A stretch of 64,000 nt of DNA from an uncultured Ilumatobacter sp. (lineage in GTDB: Bacteria > Actinomycetota > Acidimicrobiia > Acidimicrobiales > Ilumatobacteraceae), in contig CALCXK010000006.1 of assembly GCA_937905835.1 (NCBI GenBank), positions 1 through 64,000 on the forward strand, in the 5' to 3' direction. Positions within the stretch are counted from its first letter, which is position 1. Each line of letters opens with the position of its first letter. A program made the translations under genes and the position numbers. Positions 1 through 7,427 of the stretch are shown piece by piece. The notes under the pieces were generated by a model, which was not told the DNA's origin, made no database searches, and saw only the letters and a list, made by a program, of their open reading frames with translations.

Positions 1-1
1 A

Positions 2-106
2 CGCTCGAAGATCATCGCCACCGTCGTCTTCTTGTGCTCGGACGCTGCCGCCATGATCAACGGCCACGACATCGCCCTCGACGGGGGCCAACTCGCGAAG
101 CTCTGA
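2..106 (+). CDS. Short-chain dehydrogenase/reductase, C-terminal end (partial)
   Basis: Only the last 34 codons are in the window; the gene begins upstream. The reading frame ends with a segment of the form VVFLCSDAAAMINGHDIALDGG, split here as VVFLCSDAAAM then INGHDIALDGG, closing at TGA 104-106. A final strand with 'ING..I.LDGG' is the standard C-terminus of classical SDR enzymes (NAD(P)-dependent alcohol/ketone oxidoreductases). Substrate cannot be told from this fragment. It sits 26 nt before the Rieske oxygenase, so the two may share a catabolic transcript. Confidence 0.8.
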   Translation, partial: RSKIIATVVFLCSDAAAMINGHDIALDGGQLAKL

Positions 107-132
107 AACATCGACCACTGCAGGAAAACTCC

Positions 133-1473
133 ATGACCACAAAAGTGTCCAGTTCGACCACCGTCCACGGCGCACCTCCCGCGCCCGGGCAGCCCGTCAC
201 GGCGGAGCGATACACCTCCGAGAAGTGGCTCGCACGCGAGAACACCGAGCTGTGGCCCAAGGTGTGGCAATTCGCTTGCCTCGAGCGCGACGTGACCGAA
301 CCCGGCCAGTACGTCGTGCTCAACATCGGACGCGAGTCGATCATCGTGTCGCGTGCCAACGACGGCGACCTGGCGGCCAACTTCAACGTGTGCCAGCACC
401 GCGGTGCGCGCGTCCTGACGAATGATCGCGGCTGCGAACAACGCTTCACCTGCCCCTATCACGGTTGGAGCTACCGGCCCGACGGCCGCCTGATCGTGGT
501 CCCGGACAACCCGCGATTCCCCGGCGGCGGCGTCGATCGAGCAAAGCACTCCCTCAAGAAACTTCGTGTAGCCAGCGCGCTCGGAATGGTGTGGGTGTGC
601 GCCCACCCCGACACCGAACCGCTCGAGGGCTACCTCGGGCCGCTGATCGACCGCATTGCACCGTATGACCTGGCGTCGATGACGCTCGTTGGAGACCAGA
701 CCGTCACCCTCGCATGCAACTGGAAGGCCGTCTTCGACAACTTCCAGGAGCTGTACCACGTCGAACACATCCACCCCCAGCATCAAGAGCTCTTCGACTG
801 CCCATCGGCCTCAGTCGACCTGTTCGAGCATGGCCATACCGGTGTCACCATCGAGGGGCACACCCTCAACGCCAGGCTGCCGATCGCCGACGAGCCGAAC
901 TTCTACCAGGACCGCCAACTCCGGATGTTCGGAGCCGACCCCGACGACTACCGAGGCCGGGTCCTCGACATCCGCGCCGACATCCCCGAACTCCGCAGAG
1001 CGGCCGGGCCGCGTCTGGGCTGGGACTACGACGCCTTCACCGACGAACAGCTCACCGACATCGAGCAGTACAACGCCTTCCCCAACACGATGATCACCGT
1101 GCAACCCGACGATGCCCTAATCGCGCGCGCCCGGCCCCACCCCACCGATCCGAACTGGTGCTACTGGGACAAGTTCACGTTCCTCCGCCAGCCGGACGAG
1201 GCGGTGGCACGCCGCCACGGGGTGCCGTTCGAGCCGCACAACCCGGCCCACGTCGCACCCATTGCGCGGCCCGAACACGACGAGTTCGACCAGGACGACA
1301 TCATCGAGGGACGCAAGACCATGGGGATCACCATCGACCAAGACGTCCACTACATCCGCGACGTTCAGGCCGGCATGCACTCGAGCGGCTTCGACGCCTC
1401 GTTGCTGTGCGAAGAGGAGGCCCGGATTCAGCACTACCACGACTGGCTCGGCGACTGGTTGGGCGAGGAATGA
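133..1473 (+). CDS. Rieske-type aromatic ring-hydroxylating oxygenase, alpha subunit
   Basis: This 446-residue protein is a Rieske non-heme iron oxygenase. The N-terminal Rieske domain carries the 2Fe-2S ligands C87-x-H89 and C107-x2-H110 (CQHRG and CPYHGW). The C-terminal catalytic domain carries the mononuclear iron signature around DNFQELYHVEHIHP, roughly residues 205-218. Such enzymes take electrons from a separate reductase and hydroxylate or demethylate aromatic, quaternary amine or steroid substrates; no reductase or beta subunit gene is beside it, so a single-component alpha or a distant partner is likely. ATG 133 is preferred to a longer upstream frame because an AGGAAAA ribosome site lies just before it and the longer frame would cross the dehydrogenase end. 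Substrate unknown. Confidence 0.9.
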   Translation: MTTKVSSSTTVHGAPPAPGQPVTAERYTSEKWLARENTELWPKVWQFACLERDVTEPGQYVVLNIGRESIIVSRANDGDLAANFNVCQHRGARVLTNDRGCEQRFTCPYHGWSYRPDGRLIVVPDNPRFPGGGVDRAKHSLKKLRVASALGMVWVCAHPDTEPLEGYLGPLIDRIAPYDLASMTLVGDQTVTLACNWKAVFDNFQELYHVEHIHPQHQELFDCPSASVDLFEHGHTGVTIEGHTLNARLPIADEPNFYQDRQLRMFGADPDDYRGRVLDIRADIPELRRAAGPRLGWDYDAFTDEQLTDIEQYNAFPNTMITVQPDDALIARARPHPTDPNWCYWDKFTFLRQPDEAVARRHGVPFEPHNPAHVAPIARPEHDEFDQDDIIEGRKTMGITIDQDVHYIRDVQAGMHSSGFDASLLCEEEARIQHYHDWLGDWLGEE

Positions 1474-1638
1474 ACGGGATCCAATAACCCATCGCGCCCA
1501 GCAACTCTCCGACTACTGCATGACTGCGCACCTCGCATGGTCTTGGACGATGCACTCGATCTACAACCACCACATCGACACCTCCAACTACCGCGACGGA
1601 TCCTTCGATCGACCTGCAAATGGCCGGCGGGTCGGACC

Positions 1639-2169
1639 ATGAGCGTCCCAATCGAGAAGGCCACGCCAACGTGGCTCGGACCGATCCGACAAACGGCGTT
1701 CGTCGTCGACGACATCGATGCGGCGGCACAGCAGTGGGTGGACACGCACGGGGTTGGGCCGTGGTTTCTGTATGACGTGGACATCGAGAACACCTCGTAC
1801 CGCGGCACGAACGTGTCGATGCGCGCGCGGATGGGGCTCGCTCAGTGCGGAGAACAGCAGATCGAGCTGATTCAACCGAACCCTGACACGCCGTCGATCT
1901 ACAACGAGTTCCTCGAATCCGGAGGAACCGGCGTCCACCACGTCTGCTACTGGGCCGACATCCGCCAGGCAGTCGACCACTTCCAAGCATGCGGAGCAGA
2001 AGTCCTTCAGTCCGGTACAACCACCGCCGGAAACGAGTTCGTCTACCTCAGCGGCAGCTGCGGCCTCCCATATGTCGAACTTGTCGACCCACAAGGCGCG
2101 ATGCGGGAGTTCTTCGACACCATCGAACGAGCAGCAACGGGATGGGACGGCACACAGCCCTTCCGGTAG
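1639..2169 (+). CDS. VOC (glyoxalase/bleomycin-resistance fold) family protein
   Basis: A 176-residue vicinal-oxygen-chelate protein resembling the methylmalonyl-CoA epimerase/glyoxalase_4 branch. The first half opens with a strand of the type 'IRQTAFVVDDIDAAAQQW' and the second with 'GVHHVCYWADIRQAVDHF', the two beta-alpha-beta modules expected of the fold; 'YVELVDPQG' provides the usual glutamate metal ligand near the end. These proteins bind a divalent metal and act on small acids, CoA thioesters or electrophiles. It follows the Rieske gene after 165 nt, suggesting the same degradative pathway. ATG 1639 is chosen because the fold starts right after it; the 34 extra residues of the longer frame are not fold-like. 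Exact reaction not inferable. Confidence 0.8.
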   Translation: MSVPIEKATPTWLGPIRQTAFVVDDIDAAAQQWVDTHGVGPWFLYDVDIENTSYRGTNVSMRARMGLAQCGEQQIELIQPNPDTPSIYNEFLESGGTGVHHVCYWADIRQAVDHFQACGAEVLQSGTTTAGNEFVYLSGSCGLPYVELVDPQGAMREFFDTIERAATGWDGTQPFR

Positions 2170-2633
2170 GCCGCCCATTGCGCGGCGTGACCCCCGGCAC
2201 CGATCCTCGTCGTCGACGGCAACGGGCCCGTTGCCCCGTTTCACGCTTTCCTGCACGCGCCCGACGACGTTTGGTGGCGTCGAGGCAACGAAACGGGCGA
2301 AGGCTGGCCGCCACAGCTCAGAATGTTCTGACCGACGACTCAGTCAGCCGCACCGAACCGGCATTTTGATCGAGGCCGATCGGGCCCAGCCGACGCATAA
2401 CGCGCACTCGATAACCCGCCCGTTGCCAGTGTCGGCACTGTTGCGTTGGCGGATCGGGCGGGGCACAAGGTGTCGCTGCGGTTCACCGTCGCCGACAGCC
2501 CTGCTCGTTTTGCGCAACACGGCAGAACTCCCAGCGCATGAACTGGTCCGATCCATGCCGGCAAGTGTCCACTTTTGACCCGAGGGGAAGTGGACAGTGC
2601 GCCGATCTGCAGCGGGGGTGACAAGATGCGGAG
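2170..2633. other. Intergenic region without a supported gene
   Basis: These 464 bases separate the VOC gene from the solute-binding protein gene. Open frames on both strands lack family features. One 46-codon stretch (about 2404-2544) has a plausible hydrophobic pattern but no start and stop codons close on both sides. The only structured element I see is the inverted repeat at 2566-2596. Confidence 0.5.
2566..2596. promoter_or_regulatory. Perfect 9-bp inverted repeat upstream of the solute-binding protein gene
   Basis: Arms TGTCCACTT (2566-2574) and AAGTGGACA (2588-2596) are perfect inverted repeats around a 13-nt centre, 38 bases before the downstream start codon. There is no T-run, so an operator or a leader hairpin is more likely than an intrinsic terminator. 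Function is inferred only from position and symmetry. Confidence 0.45.
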
Positions 2634-4352
2634 ATGCGAGGGACAAGACGCTGCAGAACAGGCATCGTCCTGGCCGCGTTGGTCGCCGCGTCATGCTCAG
2701 GACCTAACCAGGCTTCTGACGCCCCCGCACCGCAGTCCGTACCGGAGTTGCCCGAACCGCAGCCCGCACCGCAGCTCGCACCGCAGCCCGAACCGGAGCC
2801 CGTACCGGAGTTGCCCGAACCGCAGCCCACCCCGATTCGTGGTGGCACGCTGCGGTATGGCCTCGAAGCTGACGTCGATGGGTTAAACCCAATCTCGTCG
2901 GTGCTCTCTGCGCCTGGCCAGGTCATGGCGAACGCTCTTTTCGACACGCTCGCTGCGGTCACGCACGACGGCACGATCGTTCCCTACCTTGCAGAATCGT
3001 GGGAACCCGTCGACGGTGATTTGGCGACCTGGCAGGTCACGCTCCGCCAAGGCGTCACCTTCCATGACGGCACACCTTTCGATGCTGCTGCCGTTCAGGC
3101 CGGGTTCCAAGCACAGTTCGATAGTCCACTCATCGGCTTCGGGCTCCGACCGTTCTACCCCGCTGAGAATGCCACCGAGGTGATCGACGAGTTCATCATC
3201 CAGTACAACTTGCTCGATTCGAATGCTCAGTTTCCTGCAACGTTGAGCACCCAGGGCGGGTACATCGCATCACCCACATGGCTCGCTGCGGCCCTCCTCG
3301 ATCCGGCGCTCAACCAGGCCCCAGTCGGCACCGGCCCATTCAAGATCGAAAGTCGCACGGTCGACTCGGTGACCCGCGTTGTACGCAACGACGACTGGTG
3401 GGGCGGCGACGTCTACCTCGACGCAATCGAGTTTGTACCGATTTCCGATCCTGACACCCGCACCGACCTGTTGAACAACGGCGACCTCCAAGCCATTCAA
3501 ACGACAAACCCGGCATCGATCATCGACCTGCAGGCTGACGACGGCATCACCAATGTTGTCGACACGTCAGGGGAGGAGAGTTTCGTGATGCTCAACGCCT
3601 CACGTCCGCCATTTGATGACCTGCGAGTCCGCCAAGCGCTGACGCTGGCCACACCGCTCCGGGCGTATCGCAACCTGATCGCCCTTGGTGTTGCGCCCGA
3701 CGCCAACCAGATGTTCACACCGGATAGCCCCTTCTACGCCACCGATGTCGTTCAGGCGGGCGATGACCCTGACGCAGCGACACCACTCGTCGCCGACTAC
3801 TGCGCGGAGGTCCCTCGCCAGTGTTCTGGGGGCAAGATCGATATCGAGTTGCAGTGGTTCGGGCCGGCGGTCATCACCACGCGCACCGCCGAGATCCTCG
3901 ATCAGGGATGGGGCGGACACTTCAACGTCGCCTTCGACGAACTCGTTCAAGACACCCACATTCAAGAGGTTGCACTCGGCCAATACGACGCTGCGATCTG
4001 GAGGCAGTTTGGTGCCGTCGACCCGTCGCTCGATCGGCTCTTCCTGATCTGCCGGACGATCGACGTCATCTCGCTCAACTTCGCCCGCTACTGCACCGAC
4101 GAACGTGATGCCCTCATTGCCGAAGCACAGGCGACGACCGACGAGGCGCGTCGCGTGGAACTCTGGCAGGAGATCTCACGACAAATCAACAACGCTGCCA
4201 CCTATGTGTTCCTCGACCACACGGCATGGAACAACGCATTCCTGGCAGAGGTCAAAGGGGTGTGTAGCCGAACTTCGCCCGACGGCACGCCGTTGCGATG
4301 TTCGATCACCGGTGCGACGTGGTTTGATTCGGTGTGGCTCGACCAGAGCTGA
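2634..4352 (+). CDS. ABC transporter solute-binding lipoprotein, peptide/opine (family 5) type
   Basis: A 572-residue extracytoplasmic binding protein of the SBP_bac_5 family, which delivers oligopeptides, nickel, opines or similar ligands to an ABC importer. Residues 1-21 form a lipoprotein signal with a lipobox ending AASC. Next comes a Pro/Glu/Gln-rich linker (about residues 33-65) encoded by an internal repeat. The mature domain starts 'GGTLRYGLEADVDGLNP' and contains the family hallmark 'WQVTLRQGVTFHDGTPFDA'. No permease or ATPase gene is adjacent, so it is an orphan that must use components encoded elsewhere. The stop at 4352 lies inside the 5' end of a truncated luciferase-fold frame. 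A CAAGAT hexamer six bases before the ATG is a possible leaderless -10 element. Confidence 0.88.
   Translation: MRGTRRCRTGIVLAALVAASCSGPNQASDAPAPQSVPELPEPQPAPQLAPQPEPEPVPELPEPQPTPIRGGTLRYGLEADVDGLNPISSVLSAPGQVMANALFDTLAAVTHDGTIVPYLAESWEPVDGDLATWQVTLRQGVTFHDGTPFDAAAVQAGFQAQFDSPLIGFGLRPFYPAENATEVIDEFIIQYNLLDSNAQFPATLSTQGGYIASPTWLAAALLDPALNQAPVGTGPFKIESRTVDSVTRVVRNDDWWGGDVYLDAIEFVPISDPDTRTDLLNNGDLQAIQTTNPASIIDLQADDGITNVVDTSGEESFVMLNASRPPFDDLRVRQALTLATPLRAYRNLIALGVAPDANQMFTPDSPFYATDVVQAGDDPDAATPLVADYCAEVPRQCSGGKIDIELQWFGPAVITTRTAEILDQGWGGHFNVAFDELVQDTHIQEVALGQYDAAIWRQFGAVDPSLDRLFLICRTIDVISLNFARYCTDERDALIAEAQATTDEARRVELWQEISRQINNAATYVFLDHTAWNNAFLAEVKGVCSRTSPDGTPLRCSITGATWFDSVWLDQS
2737..2828 (+). 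repeat. Two 29-bp direct repeats coding for a Pro/Glu-rich linker
   Basis: The 29-bp unit beginning CCGTACCGGAG occurs at 2737-2765 and again, identically, at 2800-2828. The 63-bp offset is exactly 21 codons, so both copies encode the same peptide (core VPELPEPQP) in frame. The interval between holds further degenerate proline-glutamine codons. Copy number could change by slippage without breaking the gene. Confidence 0.85.
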
Positions 4353-4879
4353 TTGCTGACCTTCCCACCCCAGCTCTGTCGGCAGACCACAAACCGTGGA
4401 GAATGCCGTGGAGACCACCACCGACTCTGCGATTCTCGATGCTCCAGCTCGGGCCGAAGGCTGTGCTCGAACCCGGTGAAGCGACTGACTCGGATCGTGT
4501 GAAGGAACAGGTCGGAGCCTTCGCCATAGCGGCACTGCACTACAGCTACGAACAGCTCACACAGTTTGGTCGACGCCCACCGGCGCACCTTCTGCCAATG
4601 TGGGACGACTACGTCGCTGCGGTCGAGGCCGTCCCGCAAGAGCGGCGCCACCTGCGGACGCATCTCGGTCACAACTGCTGGGTCATCCCCGAAGAGGAAC
4701 GGTTTGTCACAAAAGAATTGATCGAACGGGCCTGCTTGGTCGGCACACCAAACGACCTGCGAGCTCGGATCGGTGAACTTGGCGACGCTGGCCTCGATCA
4801 GATCGTCATCCTGCCCCCGCTGGCAGCAAAGAATGATGTCGCGGCCGACGTCGCCCGCGAGTTGATCGGCCAAGTCTGA
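4334..4879 (+). pseudogene. Truncated LLM-class (luciferase-fold) flavin/F420 oxidoreductase
   Basis: Only the C-terminal half of a luciferase-like monooxygenase is present. Recognisable homology begins near the ATG at 4439 (MLQLGPKAVLEPGE, then 'VGAFAIAALHYSYEQ') and runs to the C-terminal helix motif 'LVGTPNDLRARIGELGDAGLDQIVI', which is characteristic of the family. Full-length members are roughly 320-380 residues and keep the TIM-barrel N-terminus with most cofactor contacts; that part is absent. The upstream bases belong to the preceding gene in another frame, with no shifted N-terminal remnant. The open frame starts at a GTG at 4334 that overlaps the preceding gene by 19 bases. I call it a decayed remnant; a functional short protein is less likely. 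Confidence 0.6.
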
Positions 4880-4981
4880 GCAGGCCGGCCGCATTGCTCC
4901 GGCTGTGGCGGCGCTGCACCATTTCTCTAACGTCATGCTCAACACAACGCATGCCCTCTCGGCATCTGAAGGAGACGACCT

Positions 4982-6217
4982 ATGTCTGACGCACTGATCA
5001 TCGACGCCTGTCGCACACCCCGTGGTGTCGGCAAGCAGGGCAAGGGCGCGCTGGCGCACCTGCACCCGCAACATCTTGCTCGCACGGTCCTTGAAGCGAT
5101 CCGTGATCGCAATGACCTCGACACCGGCGACGTCGACGACATCATCTGGGGCACGAGCTCCCAAGTGCAGGAGCAAAGCGGCGACCTCGGCCGCATGGCT
5201 GCGCTCGACGCTGGCTACGACATCAGAGCCAGCGGAGCGACTCTCGACCGGTTCTGCGGTTCGGGCATCACCACAACGAACTATGCATCGCACGCGGTGA
5301 TGGCGGGCATGGAAGACGTTGTGATCGCGGGTGGAACCGAGATGATGTCGCTCCCGAAGAAGGGCTTGATGCCGATGGGTGCGAACAACATGCACCTTCA
5401 GGAACTGCATCCGCAATCACACCAGGGGGTGTGTGCCGACGCGATCGCCACGCTCGAAGGAATCTCACGCGAAGCGCTCGACGCTCACGCGGCCGATTCG
5501 CAGCGCAAGGCTGAGATCGCCATCAAAGAGGGCCGCTTCGACAGGTCGCTCATCCCGGTGTACAACCTCGACGGAACCCTTGCTCTCGACCGCGAAGAGT
5601 TCCCGCGCCCTGGCACGACAGCGGAGTCGCTCGCCAAGCTGTCGGCGAGCTTCTCGGCGATTGCCGACTACCGCCACACTGCTGAGGACGGAACACACAG
5701 CAAGACCTTCCGCGAGCTCATCAACCAGAAGTTCCCCGATCTCGATATCAACCACGTGCACCACGCTGGCAACTCGTCGGGCGTTGTCGACGGTGCCGCG
5801 GCGATCCTGATCACCAGCGAGGACTACGCCAGGGCCCACGGCCTGAAGGCCCGAGCACGCGTCGTGGCCACGGCCAATATGGGCGACGACCCCACGCTGA
5901 TGTTGAACGCCCCTGTGCCTGCGGCGCTGAAGGTGCTGCAGAAAGCCGGGATGACCAAGGACGACATCGACATTTGGGAGATCAACGAAGCGTTCGCTGT
6001 CGTCTCCGAGAAGTTCCAGCGCGATCTTGATCTTGATCGCAGCAAGGTCAACGTCAACGGCGGCGCGATGGCGCTCGGTCACCCGATCGGAGCGACCGGC
6101 GCAATCTTGATTGGCACGGTGCTCGATGAGCTCGAACGTCAGGACAAGCAGTTCGGCTTGATCACGATGTGCGCTGCCGGCGGCATGGCCCCGGCGATCA
6201 TCATCGAACGAGTCTGA
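4982..6217 (+). CDS. Thiolase (acetyl-CoA C-acetyltransferase family)
   Basis: A 411-residue thiolase of normal length. The nucleophilic cysteine is C92 in 'DRFCGSG'. The later catalytic loops are 'VNVNGGAMALGHPIGATGA' with its histidine and 'MCAAGGMAPA' with the second cysteine near the C-terminus; 'GNSSGVVDGAAA' is the CoA-loop signature. The enzyme condenses or cleaves acyl-CoA units, in beta-oxidation or in biosynthetic condensation; the direction is not determinable here. The start is secured by GAAGGAG six bases before ATG. The gene stands alone, 102 nt after the luciferase-fold remnant, and is convergent with the TauD-like gene. Confidence 0.93.
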   Translation: MSDALIIDACRTPRGVGKQGKGALAHLHPQHLARTVLEAIRDRNDLDTGDVDDIIWGTSSQVQEQSGDLGRMAALDAGYDIRASGATLDRFCGSGITTTNYASHAVMAGMEDVVIAGGTEMMSLPKKGLMPMGANNMHLQELHPQSHQGVCADAIATLEGISREALDAHAADSQRKAEIAIKEGRFDRSLIPVYNLDGTLALDREEFPRPGTTAESLAKLSASFSAIADYRHTAEDGTHSKTFRELINQKFPDLDINHVHHAGNSSGVVDGAAAILITSEDYARAHGLKARARVVATANMGDDPTLMLNAPVPAALKVLQKAGMTKDDIDIWEINEAFAVVSEKFQRDLDLDRSKVNVNGGAMALGHPIGATGAILIGTVLDELERQDKQFGLITMCAAGGMAPAIIIERV

Positions 6218-6243
6218 ACCTCATCCTTCGCGAGACAGCGGTG

Positions 6244-7311
6244 TCACCACTTGTCGTTGCGCTGGCCGACCCGATCGAATTCTTCACCGAGAAGGACGCC
6301 CAGCTTACGTGATTCGCCTTCGCCAAGAACGATTTCGGGGCGGCCATGCGCGAAGCGGTAGTTGCAGATGACAGCGATGTCGCCGCGCTCCCAGTCGATC
6401 TTTGTGCCGAACTTGTCGTAGACGTCGATGAACTGCTGTAACTCGTCGCGAGTGAACTCGCTATCGTCGCCGTACGTCATATGGAGCGGCCGATCCGTGA
6501 ACGGGAGATGCTGGACGAGCGGCCACGTGTCGAACCACAGGCCGTGGTCTGCAAGGCTGGCGTACAACATGTTCCGGCCGAGCGTCGGAAAGTATTCAAA
6601 GGCCGGGTTGTAGTAGCGGGTCTTCATGAGGCGGCTCTCGCCCCACTCGACGATCAAGCCGAGCGCTTCGGCTTTGGTCTGGGCCACTGCGGGGTCATCG
6701 GTGCCGAATGACTTCTGCCAGTGGTTGTAGACGCCGTAGCCGACCTCACCGACGAAGCTCTCGGCGTCGGTCAGGCTGCGGTGGTAGCAGACGCCGAGGT
6801 CTTTGAGCTTCTGGCCGAGGGGAGTGGCGAGCATGGCGTCAGTCGAAGCCACGCCGTCGCTCACGAATGTGGCACCGGCGTCAGGGAGTGGGTCGAGGCA
6901 CAGAAAGCTGATCAGCGACGTGCTCTTGCCGAGGTAGGCCATCTCGTGGTGATACGGGAGGCGTGCAACGAGCGGGGCCCCGATCTCGTAGACGTTGCCC
7001 TCCATCTTGTCACGCGGGTTGGCGCCACCCTCGTAGACCATGTCCTCGCGAACGATGACCTGCGCGAACTGGCGCATGCGGGCTGGGTCGGTGAGACCGG
7101 TGTTGCGAAGCAGTACCAGACCGACATCGTCGTAGGTGCGTTGCATCAGCCGAGCGAGCTCACTGTCAGGATCGAGGTCGGCGTCGCTCATCTCGAACGG
7201 CGTGCAGTCAACCTCGTAGGCAGCGGGAGCGTGATACGAGGTTCCCGTCCAGAATTGCTGCGGCAATTGGTCAGCGAGCGGCGGCAGTTCGGTGTGTTCT
7301 GTGAGCGTCAT
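6244..7311 (-). CDS. TauD/TfdA-family 2-oxoglutarate/Fe(II) dioxygenase
   Basis: A 355-residue member of the TauD/TfdA family, which uses 2-oxoglutarate and O2 to hydroxylate small substrates such as sulfonates, carnitine precursors or aryl ethers. The iron triad is visible as H121/H122-x-E123 in 'LPYHHEMAY' (acidic ligand Glu rather than Asp) and the distal His at about 322 in 'NYRFAHGRPE'; the following Arg and 'SRKLGVLL' fit the 2-oxoglutarate site. ATG 7311 is used; a TTG eight codons upstream is possible but has no ribosome site. A 10-bp palindrome lies 26-35 bases upstream. It is divergent from glgA, to which it has no obvious functional tie. Confidence 0.85.
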   Translation of the reverse strand: MTLTEHTELPPLADQLPQQFWTGTSYHAPAAYEVDCTPFEMSDADLDPDSELARLMQRTYDDVGLVLLRNTGLTDPARMRQFAQVIVREDMVYEGGANPRDKMEGNVYEIGAPLVARLPYHHEMAYLGKSTSLISFLCLDPLPDAGATFVSDGVASTDAMLATPLGQKLKDLGVCYHRSLTDAESFVGEVGYGVYNHWQKSFGTDDPAVAQTKAEALGLIVEWGESRLMKTRYYNPAFEYFPTLGRNMLYASLADHGLWFDTWPLVQHLPFTDRPLHMTYGDDSEFTRDELQQFIDVYDKFGTKIDWERGDIAVICNYRFAHGRPEIVLGEGESRKLGVLLGEEFDRVGQRNDKW

Positions 7312-7336
7312 CGCAGTTACCCAGTTCTTCTTCAAG

Positions 7337-7346
7337 ATGTATACAT
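7337..7346. promoter_or_regulatory. Palindromic operator candidate ATGTATACAT
   Basis: A perfect 10-bp palindrome sits in the 116-bp gap between the dioxygenase and glgA, nearer to the dioxygenase start. TGTATACA-type palindromes are recognised by several FCD-class GntR regulators that control catabolic genes. No regulator gene is adjacent, so the assignment is by pattern only. Confidence 0.4.
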
Positions 7347-7427
7347 GACGAGATTGGTCAAGATTGTAACCACGCGCGGTGCGATACGGTCGCCCGTATC
7401 TCGCGCGGCATCGGCCAGACTGCGGTC

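Noticed and set aside
1474..1638. Possible small gene between the Rieske and VOC genes
   Set aside because: An open tail exists in one frame but continues from inside the Rieske gene and has no start signal or recognisable product.
2230..2300. GCCCCGTTTC and GAAACGGGC inverted repeat
   Set aside because: Imperfect, about 46 nt apart, not near a gene boundary feature; likely chance in GC-rich sequence.
2404..2544. 46-codon protein-like stretch in the 2.2-2.6 kb gap
   Set aside because: Bounded by stops on both sides, with no plausible start or ribosome site; could be a decayed fragment but not supportable.
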